Positions 47,197 through 57,082 of a stretch of 64,000 nucleotides of DNA are shown one piece after another. The stretch's first letter is position 1. Every line of letters starts with the position of its first letter. Location: positions 62,001 to 126,000 of the forward strand of contig NZ_MTQD01000007.1 of the NCBI RefSeq assembly GCF_001974875.1, given 5' to 3'. A model generated the notes under the pieces. The model made no database searches. It saw only the letters and a program-made list of their open reading frames with translations, and was not told where the DNA came from. The stretch comes from Pseudoalteromonas sp. EB27 (GTDB lineage: Bacteria; Pseudomonadota; Gammaproteobacteria; Enterobacterales; Alteromonadaceae). Position numbers and translations under genes: made by a program.

Positions 47197-50193
47197 CTAG
47201 CTGCGTTTTATCCTAGGTAAGCATAAAAGTAATAACACTAATAAACCTCCCAATGATCCGCCACTTGAACCAGAACTACTTTGCTGCTTTTGCACTGTAA
47301 GGGATAACTCTTTAGTAAAAGTATCATTTGTTTGAGTATCAGTAACACTCAACGTTACATTAAATGCCCCGTTAGCTTGATAAGTATGTATTGGGTTTTG
47401 TAAATTTGATAGCGCACTGCCATCACCAAAATCCCAACTATAAGTATAACTATTAAAGCCGCCGGTCACTTGCCCATTAAATTGAGCGCTTAAATCATTT
47501 ACTGTAACGTTTGCATCTATGCTAAGCGGAACAACTGCAGTTACATCAACCACTTTAGTTTGCTCCGTGCCTTCGTTATCTGTCACTGTAAGCGTTACTT
47601 GGTAATCACCTGAGTATAAATAATTATGGGTGATCGATTGCGTCGTTAAAGTACTTCCATCCCCTAGCTGCCAATTATAAGTATACGGTGCGACTCCACC
47701 TGTAAACGAAGCTTGAGCTGTTAATATTCCTTGGTTTATTTCATATTCAATTTCATTTACAGATAATGGTTTAACTAGTGTAACTTCAACTACAGTTACT
47801 TGCTGTGAAGTACCATTGCTAGCAGTAAACTCAACATCGTAGGTGCCATAGTCTTGGTATGTATGCGTTGGATTTAACTCTGTGCTTGAGCTGCCATCGT
47901 CAAAATTCCACGCAAATTTATCCGCAGGTGTTAGGGCTAAACCTTCTATATTAAAATCAACGATTAAACCTGTTTTGGTAAAATTAATACCCTTAATAAC
48001 ATCGTAATTAAGCTGTACTTCTATGTCTTCACTGTCAGCTGACTGGTTTATAATATTAAACCCAAAACCAACCTGTGGAAGCACAACACCCGATGGCTGT
48101 TGCGCTGAAAAACTATAGTCGGTTTTATCAGTAAACTCTGTGATAGCTGATAAATCATCATCACCTAACCCTGCCCTTTGTTGATATAGGCTAAAAGCAG
48201 CATCACGTATTTGAATTGCTGAAGCAGCGGGAGTTTGCGTGCTGCCTTTATTTATTGAATGCTGATCGGCATCTACCACTAATGCAAAACCACTGCCTGG
48301 ATGCTCTGTCGTGTTGTTATCCGCTTGAGATTTATCGCTATACCACAACAATAATCCTGGTGAGTACTGCTCTGCTTGCAAACTGCTGTCAACACCTGTG
48401 TACGAACGCAATTGTAAATAGTAATGTGATGGCGATGCGTACGTATAACTACCAACTTTTGCAAAGCCATTAAATTCAGTGTTAATTTGATCTTGTGCAT
48501 TATTGTGCCAGATTAAGGTATCACTTTGCTCAATACGCATATCATCAACAACAAAACCATAATAATGTGTGTTCGCATCTGTAATGTATTCAATTTTCAA
48601 ATCTATTGTTTGCCCAGCATAAGCTGATAAATCAAACTTATGAGTTAAGTATCCATTGGGTTGCTTAGCATCGCTATTTAAAAATGAATCACCTGAAATA
48701 TACGGACCAATATTGCCATAATATGGGTTAACTGCTTGTGTATAATTACTAGCAATAGGCTCCCCATTTACTTTTACTTGTACTAAATCGTAATCGCGCT
48801 CAATACTGTAATAAGCAATAAAGCTTAAAGTAAGTGCCTCAGTTGTGCTTGGTAGCGCTATGGTATTAATTAAGCTGTTGCTAACATTGTCACCCGTATT
48901 TGAATAGTATTGAAAATCACCTTCTACTGGCGTTTTAAATTTTTCGAGCCTTGGAGGCAGTGTCACTTTTATTTGGTTTTGTAGTTGTGAAGTGCTCGCA
49001 GTATTAATTAATGTCTGCTGTGAGTTAGCGTCTATCTCATCCATATCAAGCGTTAGCTGATTAACCCAATTTCCCTGGTATCGATTTTGTAAATACTCAA
49101 GTGCATAAGGACTAAACATAACGGGCTCTGAACCTCTTGGCGAACCTGCCCAACTTCCTGTAGACATAACTGACCAAGACGCGACGGGCTCACCTACCGT
49201 GTTAGACTGTAAGTCGTATTCATCCAATAATCCCAAGTCATGCCCAAACTCATGCACTACCACACCAATACCAGCATCAATTGGATTAATTGTGTAACCA
49301 AAGAGTTTAATACTGCTGCCTGCAATCTCGCTCGGGCCGCTATTTTCATCAAATACATAATAACGATGGGACCAAATAGCATCGGTGCTTAGGTAGCCAC
49401 CACCTGCTTCTTCGCCAATACTTGAATGAAAAATCATTACATGGTCAATAATGCCATTAGGCTCGTTAAGGATTCCATCGCCATCAATATCATCTAAATC
49501 AGTTAAATCATAATCGGCTAAATTAATATTAAACTTTGCAACTGCCTTTTCCACAGCCTCTTTGACTAAAGCGGGCGCATTTTTATCTCGTGTTGTACCT
49601 TGGCGTTCACCATATACTTTTGCGTTATTATCAGCGCTTACCCAACCATATACTTGCCCGGTAAAGTTTAAACTATTACCAGACGCTGCTTTATAATAAT
49701 CAGCAGCTGTTAATAAGCTTTGCCCATCAGGACCCGCATAACCTAGAGTATTAAAAAGCATTTGCTGATAGTGCTCAGTTGAATATTCAGCGTAAAACAT
49801 CTCTGTATCTTGATCTACAAGCTGATTATCGTCATATTTAAGATCAGGAAAATCAATTAAGATAGCTAACACTTTTACATCATTAATGCTTTGATCTGGC
49901 ACTAGCGACGTTGAAAAAGCGGCTTGTTGTTTATTTGTGTTTGAAAAATCAGTAAAGGAGGATTTAAATTGCCTAAAGCCATTTTTAATTGAGTGGTTGG
50001 CAACCTCAATATTACTCATATACGACTTAAATGAACTATCTAACTCACTTAAAGGTACTTGGTCTCTTTTTTTAAGCCAATATAAAATACGTTCTTCGTT
50101 AGTTATACCAACATCGTGTGGGCTTAAATTATTAGCCGCTACGATAGGGCTTATTAGCGTAGATAAAAGCGCAATTAACGTCACTTTTTTCAC
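47197..50193 (-). CDS. M6-family metalloprotease with PKD domains and GlyGly-CTERM-like tail
   Basis: Immune-inhibitor-A-like secreted protease of 998 residues. The signal peptide is 1-20. The zinc site HEFGHDLGLLDEYD begins at His314. A lectin-like beta domain (about 430-600) follows; three PKD domains occupy about 725-975, each with the WDFGDGS-type core (FAWNFDDGSS, NWQLGDGST, SWDFGDGSA). The C-terminus has a Ser/Gly-rich linker, GGSLGGLLVLLLLC, and a basic end, which is the GlyGly-CTERM sorting pattern recognised by rhombosortase; this would place it on the cell surface or release it through type II secretion. It probably degrades extracellular protein or host tissue. Confidence 0.92.
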   Translation of the reverse strand: MKKVTLIALLSTLISPIVAANNLSPHDVGITNEERILYWLKKRDQVPLSELDSSFKSYMSNIEVANHSIKNGFRQFKSSFTDFSNTNKQQAAFSTSLVPDQSINDVKVLAILIDFPDLKYDDNQLVDQDTEMFYAEYSTEHYQQMLFNTLGYAGPDGQSLLTAADYYKAASGNSLNFTGQVYGWVSADNNAKVYGERQGTTRDKNAPALVKEAVEKAVAKFNINLADYDLTDLDDIDGDGILNEPNGIIDHVMIFHSSIGEEAGGGYLSTDAIWSHRYYVFDENSGPSEIAGSSIKLFGYTINPIDAGIGVVVHEFGHDLGLLDEYDLQSNTVGEPVASWSVMSTGSWAGSPRGSEPVMFSPYALEYLQNRYQGNWVNQLTLDMDEIDANSQQTLINTASTSQLQNQIKVTLPPRLEKFKTPVEGDFQYYSNTGDNVSNSLINTIALPSTTEALTLSFIAYYSIERDYDLVQVKVNGEPIASNYTQAVNPYYGNIGPYISGDSFLNSDAKQPNGYLTHKFDLSAYAGQTIDLKIEYITDANTHYYGFVVDDMRIEQSDTLIWHNNAQDQINTEFNGFAKVGSYTYASPSHYYLQLRSYTGVDSSLQAEQYSPGLLLWYSDKSQADNNTTEHPGSGFALVVDADQHSINKGSTQTPAASAIQIRDAAFSLYQQRAGLGDDDLSAITEFTDKTDYSFSAQQPSGVVLPQVGFGFNIINQSADSEDIEVQLNYDVIKGINFTKTGLIVDFNIEGLALTPADKFAWNFDDGSSSTELNPTHTYQDYGTYDVEFTASNGTSQQVTVVEVTLVKPLSVNEIEYEINQGILTAQASFTGGVAPYTYNWQLGDGSTLTTQSITHNYLYSGDYQVTLTVTDNEGTEQTKVVDVTAVVPLSIDANVTVNDLSAQFNGQVTGGFNSYTYSWDFGDGSALSNLQNPIHTYQANGAFNVTLSVTDTQTNDTFTKELSLTVQKQQSSSGSSGGSLGGLLVLLLLCLPRIKRS

Positions 50194-50530
50194 TGTGTTT
50201 TCCTCAAACAGAATTATGTAGTAATCATACCTAATAATAAAAATTTAAACATGCGATAAAAACATATAGTTAACATATGTTCTGATAATTATGGGTTCAT
50301 AAATACTTTTATATTCTAATTTTATAGTACAGCCAATAAACGCATAATTTCTGCTAGGTAACTCACTTAACGTTAATATTTTTGCAGTTTTAAATTAATA
50401 AAAGACGAAAAACGAATTTAAAATGCAAATAAGCACTTTCAAGGTTGACATAAAGGCTCAAAACCCTTAAAAATAAACCCATACAGAATTTTTAATTTAA
50501 AAGCAGTGTTTTGCTAATAGGGTAAAAACT
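50194..50530. promoter_or_regulatory. Intergenic region with the ilv promoter
   Basis: 337 bases between the divergent M6 gene and the ilv leader. A perfect -35 TTGACA lies at 50445-50450, with a 17-base spacer to TAAAAA at 50468-50473 as a fair -10, about 55 bases before the leader start. The rest is AT-rich, and I see no other element. Confidence 0.6.
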
Positions 50531-50602
50531 ATGAACACACATATTAACCTTTTAGTCGTACTCGTACTGGTCTTAGTTATAAGCCCAGCGGGGATGTATT
50601 AA
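50531..50602 (+). CDS. Branched-chain amino acid leader peptide
   Basis: A 23-residue frame with a run of eleven consecutive Leu, Val and Ile codons (LLVVLVLVLV then I) followed by SPAGMY. It precedes a strong terminator and the acetolactate synthase genes. It would sense charged tRNA-Leu, -Val and -Ile as in ilvL/ivbL leaders. The codon run and the location make chance unlikely. Confidence 0.92.
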   Translation: MNTHINLLVVLVLVLVISPAGMY

Positions 50603-50651
50603 AAGGTGATACTGCTTTTTAAAAACCCTCGCACTACGCGGGGGTTTTTTT
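50588..50651 (+). promoter_or_regulatory. ilv attenuator
   Basis: The terminator hairpin CCCTCGC-ACTAC-GCGGGGG (50626-50644) is preceded by AAAAA and followed by seven Ts. Within the leader's last codons, GCGGGG (50588-50593) can pair with the 5' arm CCCTCGC instead. A ribosome that reaches the leader stop covers this segment and lets the terminator form; one stalled on the Leu/Val codons leaves it free and gives readthrough. The switching logic is inference from the pairing. Confidence 0.85.
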
Positions 50652-50681
50652 ATGCATAAAAAAGCGCACAGAGGAATGAGG

Positions 50682-52406
50682 ATGAGCAAACAAGAATATA
50701 ATGGCTCTGAACTAGTAGTTCAGGCATTAAAAGAATTAAAGGTAAAATACATATTTGGCTACCCCGGTGGTTCAGTTTTAGACTTATATGATGCACTATT
50801 TCAGCAAGATGATATTGAGCATATATTAGTACGCCATGAACAAGCAGCCACGCATATGGCTGATGGTTATGCGCGTGCAACTGGAGACGTTGGTGTTGTA
50901 CTTGCAACCTCAGGCCCAGGCGCTACAAATTGTATAACGGGTATTGCAACAGCATACATGGATTCAATTCCTATGGTTGTATTATCAGGCCAAGTGCCTA
51001 CAAATTTAATTGGTGATGATGCATTCCAAGAAACTGATATTGTTGGCTGTTCTCGCCCGGTAGTAAAACACAGCTTTAACTGTCGAAGTGCTAAAGAAAT
51101 CCCAACAATCTTAGCTAAAGCCTTTTACATAGCCAGCACAGGCCGCCCGGGGCCTGTTGTAGTTGAGCTTCCTAAAGATATGCTTAACCCTGCCATTAAG
51201 TTTGAATACGAATTTCCTAAAACAACAGAGCTAAGAACATACAGCCCTAATACTAAAGGGCACTCAAAACAAATTCGTAAAGCGGTAACGACTATTTTAG
51301 AGGCCAAAAAACTGGTTATCTATTCTGGCGGTGGTATTGTTATTTCAAATACGTCAGAGCAATTAACGCATTTGGTTGAATCGTTAAATGCACCCATTAC
51401 AAATACACTAATGGGGCTTGGCGGTATATCAGGTGTACATCCAAACTTTGTAGGTATGCTTGGCATGCACGGCACGCTTGAGGCTAACAAAGCAATGGCC
51501 AATGCTGATGTGATATTAGCGCTTGGTGCACGTTTTGATGATCGTGTAACAAATAACGTTAAAAAGTTTTGTCCTAATGCCACAATTGTACATGTAGATG
51601 TAGATCCAACTTCAATTTCAAAAACAATCAAAGCGCACATACCGGTTGTAGGTTGCTTAGCAACAGTACTAGAACAACTACAAGCTGGTATTGATAAAAG
51701 CCCAATTAAAATAGATCGCAGCGCACAAGAAGATTGGTGGCGTCAAATTATTAGTTGGCGTGAACAAAAATGTTTAAGCTACAACACTGATGGCGACAAA
51801 ATTAAACCACAAGCCGTAATTGAAGCTGTTTATAAAGCCACTAATGGCGATGCTTATGTAAGTTCTGACGTTGGTCAGCACCAAATGTTTGCAGCGCAAT
51901 ATTACCCATTTAAGCATCCTCGTCAGTGGATAAATTCAGGCGGCCTAGGCACTATGGGTTTTGGCTTACCTGCAGCAATGGGTGTAAAACTAGCCTTTCC
52001 AGACAAAGAGTCTGTATGTATTACGGGTGATGGCTCTATTCAAATGAATATTCAAGAGCTATCTACCTGTTTACAGTACAACCTAGCGGTAAAAGTTGTA
52101 TCACTTAATAACCGATCTTTAGGTATGGTACGCCAATGGCAAGATATGGTTTACGGCGGACGTCATTCATCATCTTACATGGACTCGCTACCTGATTTTG
52201 TTAAGTTAGTTGAAAGCTACGGGCATGTAGGAATACAAGTAAATACACTTGATGAATTGCAGCCTGCTATAGATAAAGCAATGTCAATTAACGACCGATT
52301 AGTCTTTTTAGACATAAACGTTGATGAGAAAGAACATGTATACCCAATGCAAATCAAGTTAGGTGGCATTGATGAGATGTGGTTACGTAAAGGAGTAAAA
52401 GCATAA
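50682..52406 (+). CDS. ilvI: Acetolactate synthase, large (catalytic) subunit
   Basis: TPP- and FAD-dependent enzyme that starts valine, leucine and isoleucine synthesis from pyruvate. I choose ATG 50682 (MSKQEYNG), with GAGG seven bases upstream, over the earlier in-frame ATGs inside or near the terminator. It gives 574 residues, the length of E. coli IlvI. The N-terminal [14 protein letters not shown], the TPP Glu in [13 protein letters not shown] and the C-terminal TPP/Mg site [12 protein letters not shown] are intact. It overlaps ilvH by one base. Confidence 0.95.
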   Translation: MSKQEYNGSELVVQALKELKVKYIFGYPGGSVLDLYDALFQQDDIEHILVRHEQAATHMADGYARATGDVGVVLATSGPGATNCITGIATAYMDSIPMVVLSGQVPTNLIGDDAFQETDIVGCSRPVVKHSFNCRSAKEIPTILAKAFYIASTGRPGPVVVELPKDMLNPAIKFEYEFPKTTELRTYSPNTKGHSKQIRKAVTTILEAKKLVIYSGGGIVISNTSEQLTHLVESLNAPITNTLMGLGGISGVHPNFVGMLGMHGTLEANKAMANADVILALGARFDDRVTNNVKKFCPNATIVHVDVDPTSISKTIKAHIPVVGCLATVLEQLQAGIDKSPIKIDRSAQEDWWRQIISWREQKCLSYNTDGDKIKPQAVIEAVYKATNGDAYVSSDVGQHQMFAAQYYPFKHPRQWINSGGLGTMGFGLPAAMGVKLAFPDKESVCITGDGSIQMNIQELSTCLQYNLAVKVVSLNNRSLGMVRQWQDMVYGGRHSSSYMDSLPDFVKLVESYGHVGIQVNTLDELQPAIDKAMSINDRLVFLDINVDEKEHVYPMQIKLGGIDEMWLRKGVKA

Positions 52407-52903
52407 TGCGTCGTATTTTATCTATTCTATTAGAAAACGAACCGGGTGCACTGTCGCGTATTGTTGGGCTATTTTCACAACGTGCATACAACATTGACAG
52501 CCTAACTGTTGGCACAACTGATGATCAATCATTGTCACGTATTACTATTACCACTATGGGTGACGACAGAGTTGTTGAGCAGATCACAAAGCAAGTTAAC
52601 AAGTTAGTAGATGTACTTAAAATTATCGATTTAACAGAAATGAGTCACATTGAGCGCGAGCTATTACTTGTTAAGGTATTTGCTCAAGACGAGACGACTC
52701 GTGCAGCGGTTACTCGCGTAGTTGATGTATTTCAAGGTGTTATTTTAGATATGGGCCGACAAAGCTATAGTTTGCAACTAGTGAGCAGTACAGACAAAAT
52801 AGAATCGTTTTTAGACACACTTCGCCATGAAACCGATATTATTGAAGTTGTACGTTCTGGTGCTGTTGGTATTGGGCGAGGCGATAAAGCGCTAAAAGCA
52901 TAA
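52406..52903 (+). CDS. ilvH: Acetolactate synthase, small (regulatory) subunit
   Basis: The N-terminal ACT domain (ILSILLENEPGALSRIVGLF, about 4-23) binds valine for feedback inhibition, and the C-terminal domain (about 80-165) activates the large subunit. 165 residues match IlvH. Overlap with ilvI (ATGCG start at the TAA) suggests translational coupling. It ends the ilv operon, before a terminator. Confidence 0.95.
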   Translation: MRRILSILLENEPGALSRIVGLFSQRAYNIDSLTVGTTDDQSLSRITITTMGDDRVVEQITKQVNKLVDVLKIIDLTEMSHIERELLLVKVFAQDETTRAAVTRVVDVFQGVILDMGRQSYSLQLVSSTDKIESFLDTLRHETDIIEVVRSGAVGIGRGDKALKA

Positions 52904-52915
52904 CACTCATCTATT

Positions 52916-52939
52916 AAAGCCGTTATATAGCGGCTTTTT
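52916..52939 (+). terminator. Terminator of the ilvIH operon
   Basis: AAAGCCG-TTATATAG-CGGCTTT followed by TT, 13 bases beyond the ilvH stop. Confidence 0.8.
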
Positions 52940-52945
52940 AAACAT

Positions 52946-52975
52946 AAAAAAAAAGAGCTAAATAGCTCTTTTTTT
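52946..52975. terminator. Terminator of the HU gene (works both ways)
   Basis: The stem GAGCTA/TAGCTC is flanked by nine As and seven Ts and lies between the convergent ilvH and HU genes. Confidence 0.88.
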
Positions 52976-52995
52976 AATTTAATTCGTTAAACCTA

Positions 52996-53271
52996 TTAAG
53001 GGTTTACTTGGTCTTTAAGACCTTTACCTGCTTTAAAGCTTGGGATAGTTGCCGCTGCGATTTGGATCTCAGCACCCGTTTGTGGGTTACGGCCAGTGCG
53101 AGCTGCACGTTCTTTTACTGAGAAAGTACCAAAACCAACTAATGCTACTGAATCACCTTCTTTTAAAGAAGAAGTTACAGCACCTGTAAACGCGTCAAGA
53201 GCACGAGTAGCAGCGGCTTTAGAGATTTCTGCATCAGTAGCAATTTTTTCAACTAATTGAGCTTTATTCAT
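52996..53271 (-). CDS. HU family DNA-binding protein
   Basis: Nucleoid protein of 91 residues. The start at 53271 ([11 protein letters not shown]) has AGGAA nine bases upstream; the longer frame adds unrelated residues. The [21 protein letters not shown] segment, in two halves around residue 55, is the DNA-binding arm with Arg and Pro residues that intercalate and bend DNA. The alpha and beta forms cannot be told apart here. It is a single gene with its own terminator. Confidence 0.95.
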   Translation of the reverse strand: MNKAQLVEKIATDAEISKAAATRALDAFTGAVTSSLKEGDSVALVGFGTFSVKERAARTGRNPQTGAEIQIAAATIPSFKAGKGLKDQVNP

Positions 53272-53481
53272 TGTTAGATTCCTATTCGTTATTATTTTGC
53301 CTTCGCAAAACCTATCTTTATGCATTTTTAAAGAGTTAGCAACAGCAAATTGCATTTTTTGCTTAAATTCTTAAAAAATGAGTAAAATTTAAATAATTCT
53401 CGGTAAAATACAGCATGTTGGGTTAACAAAGACTTAATTTGAGTACAATTTTGGCGCAAGTTAAGCAACTGGGTAAATAAG

Positions 53482-54021
53482 CTATATTTTTTCGATAACT
53501 AAGGTCACTTCCCCGACCTCGACTCCAAACTTAACAATAGACGTGCGGTTTATCAAGCGCGATTGTGTAACCAAGTACATCCAATCGTCAAAATTCACTT
53601 CCAAAGTACTGCCATCGTATGGAAGTTCAACATCATAATTCCAGTGAAATACACTGCCATCACTTTTACCTTTTGCAGTACCTATAACATCAGCTGCCGA
53701 CCCCGTTAAACTATTGTCTTCATTTAACGTTATTTTCCAGATTCGCTTTTGGGTTTCACCATCATCATAAACAAAGTCTTCTTCAATAACGCCCTGGTTA
53801 CCGTCCCAAGTCGCATTCATATCTACGACAAGCTTTCGGGTCAATTCGCCTTTAAAGTCTTGTACAACACCATAGGCTTTCAAATTTCCGCTAAAAAACG
53901 TTTTAAAGTCGAAATTTGGCGATGTATTTTTATAATGTTCAACATTTGGTGCCGAACAGCTAATTAAAAGTAGAGCCGAGACGGTCATTACAGCTGCTTT
54001 CAACGTGTTTAATATGTTCAT
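53482..54021 (-). CDS. DUF3833 family lipoprotein
   Basis: The signal peptide has lipobox LISC, with Cys22 lipidated. The rest is a beta-rich domain with FSGNLKAYGVVQDFKG and DDWMYLV, matching DUF3833 proteins that accompany cfa gene clusters. Its function is unknown; a role in envelope lipid modification is guessed from the neighbours. It is the last gene of the ECF/ChrR operon and starts one base after the previous stop. Confidence 0.8.
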   Translation of the reverse strand: MNILNTLKAAVMTVSALLLISCSAPNVEHYKNTSPNFDFKTFFSGNLKAYGVVQDFKGELTRKLVVDMNATWDGNQGVIEEDFVYDDGETQKRIWKITLNEDNSLTGSAADVIGTAKGKSDGSVFHWNYDVELPYDGSTLEVNFDDWMYLVTQSRLINRTSIVKFGVEVGEVTLVIEKI

Positions 54022-54022
54022 A

Positions 54023-54511
54023 TTAATTCCCTAATAGTTGCTTTCGTAGTTTTGGCTCAGAGGTTTTTTTATCAAGCCAAATGGCTAAAAAGTCACTCGA
54101 AAATTGAGGCTCATTAATTTCACCAATTTTTTCATTATTATGATAAAAAGTGCTCATACCTTGCTCATTTGTGATTAACGTTAGCGAGTCACCCTTTTTT
54201 ATATCAGGCCAAATAGACAACAATTTACTGTCGTATTTGTCAGCTAATTCCTTTTTTCCAAGATGTTGCCACTGCTCATTTGTTGCTTTAACTATTTCTT
54301 TAGCTTCAAAGTCGCGTAAATAGGTAAGCTTAAACTTAACAGGATGTGTTCCTGCGCTGTAATTACCTGAAGGGGTAAATAGCACAGCGTCATATACATC
54401 CCAAAATAAATACTCCATTCGTGCTTCGCCTACTTTATTAAATTGTGTGTTAGCTAAAACAATTGAAGTTGTAAGCAAATAAAAAGTAACTGCCTTTAGT
54501 AAAAATTTCAA
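54023..54511 (-). CDS. Exported chalcone-isomerase-like protein
   Basis: I choose a TTG start at 54511 with AAGGGAAC just upstream; the frame is open further, but this gives a clean signal peptide (KFLLKAVTFYLLTTSIVLA). The mature 140 residues resemble the chalcone isomerase-like family (GEARMEYLFWDVYDAVLFTPSG, then LTYLRDFEAKEIV). In bacteria this fold is usually non-catalytic or fatty-acid binding, which would suit the cyclopropane fatty acid neighbours. The substrate is not known. Confidence 0.72.
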   Translation of the reverse strand: MKFLLKAVTFYLLTTSIVLANTQFNKVGEARMEYLFWDVYDAVLFTPSGNYSAGTHPVKFKLTYLRDFEAKEIVKATNEQWQHLGKKELADKYDSKLLSIWPDIKKGDSLTLITNEQGMSTFYHNNEKIGEINEPQFSSDFLAIWLDKKTSEPKLRKQLLGN

Positions 54512-54566
54512 AATAAGTTCCCTTTGAATAAGTGAGTAATGTTGCAAAATGTAAATTTGTGGGCGT

Positions 54567-55067
54567 TCAGCGATTAATAAACAACTTAATTTTTTGGTTT
54601 ATAAAAAGGATAGCGGTAAACACTGCAGACCATATCGCTCCGTAAACAAGCCAAAATTGCCATAAAGGTAATCCTAGGCTTATTACTTCAAAACGAGCAC
54701 CTGCCCAATAACTTGCAGGCGCAAAAGCAATACATACCAAAAAGGCCTGCCAAAGTTTTAATCTACTTAAAAAGACCATAGAGGTATTTAAAGAAAGTAA
54801 TAATGCAGCCCATAAAAAAGCGAGCCATAGGGGGAAGGGATATACTTTAAATTCTAACAAGCCTAGCTTTACCGCTATAAATTCTAATAACAGGGCTAAA
54901 GGTAGGGCTTTAATTAATAGTAAGGAGTCTTGTTTTTTCTGCTTTGACAACAAAAACATTAAAACAATAATCAAGCCACTAAAAATTAGCGAATCAGCTT
55001 CAAGCAGTAATGATAAAAACCACACTGCTTGAAACAAAACAAAATTAGTAATTGAGCGCAATATCAT
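54567..55067 (-). CDS. DUF2878 integral membrane protein
   Basis: 166 residues, about five membrane segments (near 5-20, 22-38, 48-62, 75-95 and 125-157), with a short basic C-terminus. The family (DUF2878) is found next to cfa and SDR genes; its function is unknown. The ATG lies 23 bases inside the end of cfa, so the two are probably translationally coupled. Confidence 0.78.
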   Translation of the reverse strand: MILRSITNFVLFQAVWFLSLLLEADSLIFSGLIIVLMFLLSKQKKQDSLLLIKALPLALLLEFIAVKLGLLEFKVYPFPLWLAFLWAALLLSLNTSMVFLSRLKLWQAFLVCIAFAPASYWAGARFEVISLGLPLWQFWLVYGAIWSAVFTAILFINQKIKLFINR

Positions 55068-56307
55068 CGTTATCGCTAATAAAACGTGGTTTACGCGCCA
55101 TTAAATGCACTGTACTTGTTGCTCTGGCTCTAAATGCACCTTCACAATAAGCAAAATAAAATAACCATAAACGATAAAAACGTTCATCAAATTTAGAGCG
55201 GTCCAAATCAGGCCAGCTTTTTATAAAACGAGTACGCCAATCCGCTAATGTTCGTGCGTAGTGAGCGCCAATATCATTAACAGTGTGAATAACCATATCG
55301 GTATTATTCTTGATTTGCTCACTCATTTCGTTAAGTGATGGCAAGCACCCACCTGGGAAAATATACTGTTGGATAAAGTCAGAGTTTTTTAAGTAGTGCT
55401 TATAACGCTGATCGCCAATAGTAATTGCTTGTATAAGCATTGCGCCGTCGTCTTTTAAGAGCTCACCACACTGAGTGAAGAAGCTAGGTAAATAGTCATG
55501 ACCAACCGCTTCTATCATTTCAATAGAAACAAGTTTGTCGTATTTACCTTTTAGTAGTCTGTAGTCGAGCTTGAGTAATGTTATTTTACTTTCAAGACCA
55601 AGTTCAACAATCTTGTTAGCTACATAATCATGTTGCTCATCAGATATGGTGGTGGTTGTTACATGGCAATCGTAATGTGTGGCTGCGTATATAGCAAAAG
55701 CCCCCCACCCTGTACCAATTTCAATTACTGAATCATTTTTTTGAAGCTCAACTTGCTCACAAATGCGTTTAAGCTTGTATTGCTGCGCATCTTCAAGTGT
55801 TGCTTCTTTTGTAGGATATACAGCACTTGAGTAAAGCATTTCTTTACTTAAAAATGATTCGTACAAATCATTACCTAAGTCGTAATGAGCAACAATGTTC
55901 TTTTTAGAACCCGATTCTGAATTTTTATTTTTTATGTGATTAAATCGGTGTGCGATATTACTAAAAAATGCGAATTTTTTTTCAAACTCATCGAGTTGCT
56001 TTTCGTTTATAGCAAATATTTCTATAAATGAAGTTAAGTTGTCACAAGACCAGTGACCCAAAATATACGCTTCACCAGCGCCAACGCTCCCAGATAACGC
56101 AAACGCTTTATACATAGCTTTATCGTTAACTGTTACTGTGGCTTTTAACGCAGACGATACATCGCCAAAAACTGTACGCTCATTTCCTTCAATTAAAACA
56201 ACTTGACCTGTTTCAATTGACGAAAATGCTTTAGTAACTAGTTTTTTATATATATTAGTTAACCAACTAGTGCTTTGTTCGCAATTTAAGCTCGACACTT
56301 TATCCAT
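55045..56307 (-). CDS. cfa: Cyclopropane-fatty-acyl-phospholipid synthase
   Basis: SAM-dependent enzyme that adds a methylene across cis double bonds of membrane lipids. The SAM motif IEIGTGWGAFAIYAA lies near 193-207; VSIEMIEAVGHDY and FIQQYIFPGGCLPS are family signatures, and the N-terminal 90 residues form the lipid-binding part. 420 residues is normal. In the operon it lies between DUF1365 and DUF2878, which is a common gene order. Cyclopropanation removes double bonds that singlet oxygen attacks, which fits the sigma factor. Confidence 0.95.
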   Translation of the reverse strand: MDKVSSLNCEQSTSWLTNIYKKLVTKAFSSIETGQVVLIEGNERTVFGDVSSALKATVTVNDKAMYKAFALSGSVGAGEAYILGHWSCDNLTSFIEIFAINEKQLDEFEKKFAFFSNIAHRFNHIKNKNSESGSKKNIVAHYDLGNDLYESFLSKEMLYSSAVYPTKEATLEDAQQYKLKRICEQVELQKNDSVIEIGTGWGAFAIYAATHYDCHVTTTTISDEQHDYVANKIVELGLESKITLLKLDYRLLKGKYDKLVSIEMIEAVGHDYLPSFFTQCGELLKDDGAMLIQAITIGDQRYKHYLKNSDFIQQYIFPGGCLPSLNEMSEQIKNNTDMVIHTVNDIGAHYARTLADWRTRFIKSWPDLDRSKFDERFYRLWLFYFAYCEGAFRARATSTVHLMARKPRFISDNDDIALNY

Positions 56308-56344
56308 TAAAATACCTATTAATTGTCCTGACTACCTATGTGCT

Positions 56345-57082
56345 TTATGGCTTACCTGAGTGACCTAAAAAAGGCACTCGTTTTAAAAACAACTTTAATG
56401 CTTGATAATAAATACCTTTGAAAATAGACCATGTCATGGCCGGAAAACGTTTAAACAACTTATTAATCTCTTCGTTAGTGAGTTCTTTACGTTTTAAGCG
56501 AAGTGTTGCATCAAATAATAACTCTTCATTTCGCTTATTTTCAATGTGTATCAATGTTTTATCAGGCGATTGTTTAACATGCCAATGATAGTTCATATCC
56601 AGATTCATAAAAGGTGATACGGAAAAAACCTTCTTAAAGTTCACTTTTTTTTCTAAAGGGACTAAATAATAATGACGTTCGTTCCATGGTGTATTACTCA
56701 CTTCAGCAATCATATACTTAAAACGAGTATCGTTGTGGCCAAAAAAATAAAAATTAACAGGGCTAAAATACACACCAAAACAACGAAATTGCCCTAGCAT
56801 GTAAATATGAGAAAAGGTTTCGGTAATACCTAAATTGGCAAGTTGTTCATGTGCACGCTCAATAAGAGGTCGTTTAGCAAGTTGTGAGGTGCCTTTAAGA
56901 TAATCAGCTTCATTAAATTTTAACGCTTTTAATCCTGACGTACCTATGTGTTTATGCACACCATTTAGTTGTTGAGGATTATTTAAGTCTACCCACATCA
57001 TATACAATGGATAACTAAAACGATGTTCTTTAACAGCAAAACGGCGATGTTTTACATCGCCTAAATACACTGCACTAGTCAA
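56345..57082 (-). CDS. DUF1365 family protein
   Basis: The family occurs beside FAD oxidoreductase and cfa genes and is of unknown biochemical role. Start choice: TTG at 57082 (beginning TSAVYLGDVKHRR) has GGGG six bases upstream; a TTG at 57094 is the alternative. Diagnostic parts are HRRFAVKEHRFSYPLYM, FSPVNFYF and PWNERHYYLVP. The protein is soluble with no signal peptide. It overlaps the preceding oxidoreductase gene slightly. Confidence 0.88.
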   Translation of the reverse strand: MTSAVYLGDVKHRRFAVKEHRFSYPLYMMWVDLNNPQQLNGVHKHIGTSGLKALKFNEADYLKGTSQLAKRPLIERAHEQLANLGITETFSHIYMLGQFRCFGVYFSPVNFYFFGHNDTRFKYMIAEVSNTPWNERHYYLVPLEKKVNFKKVFSVSPFMNLDMNYHWHVKQSPDKTLIHIENKRNEELLFDATLRLKRKELTNEEINKLFKRFPAMTWSIFKGIYYQALKLFLKRVPFLGHSGKP

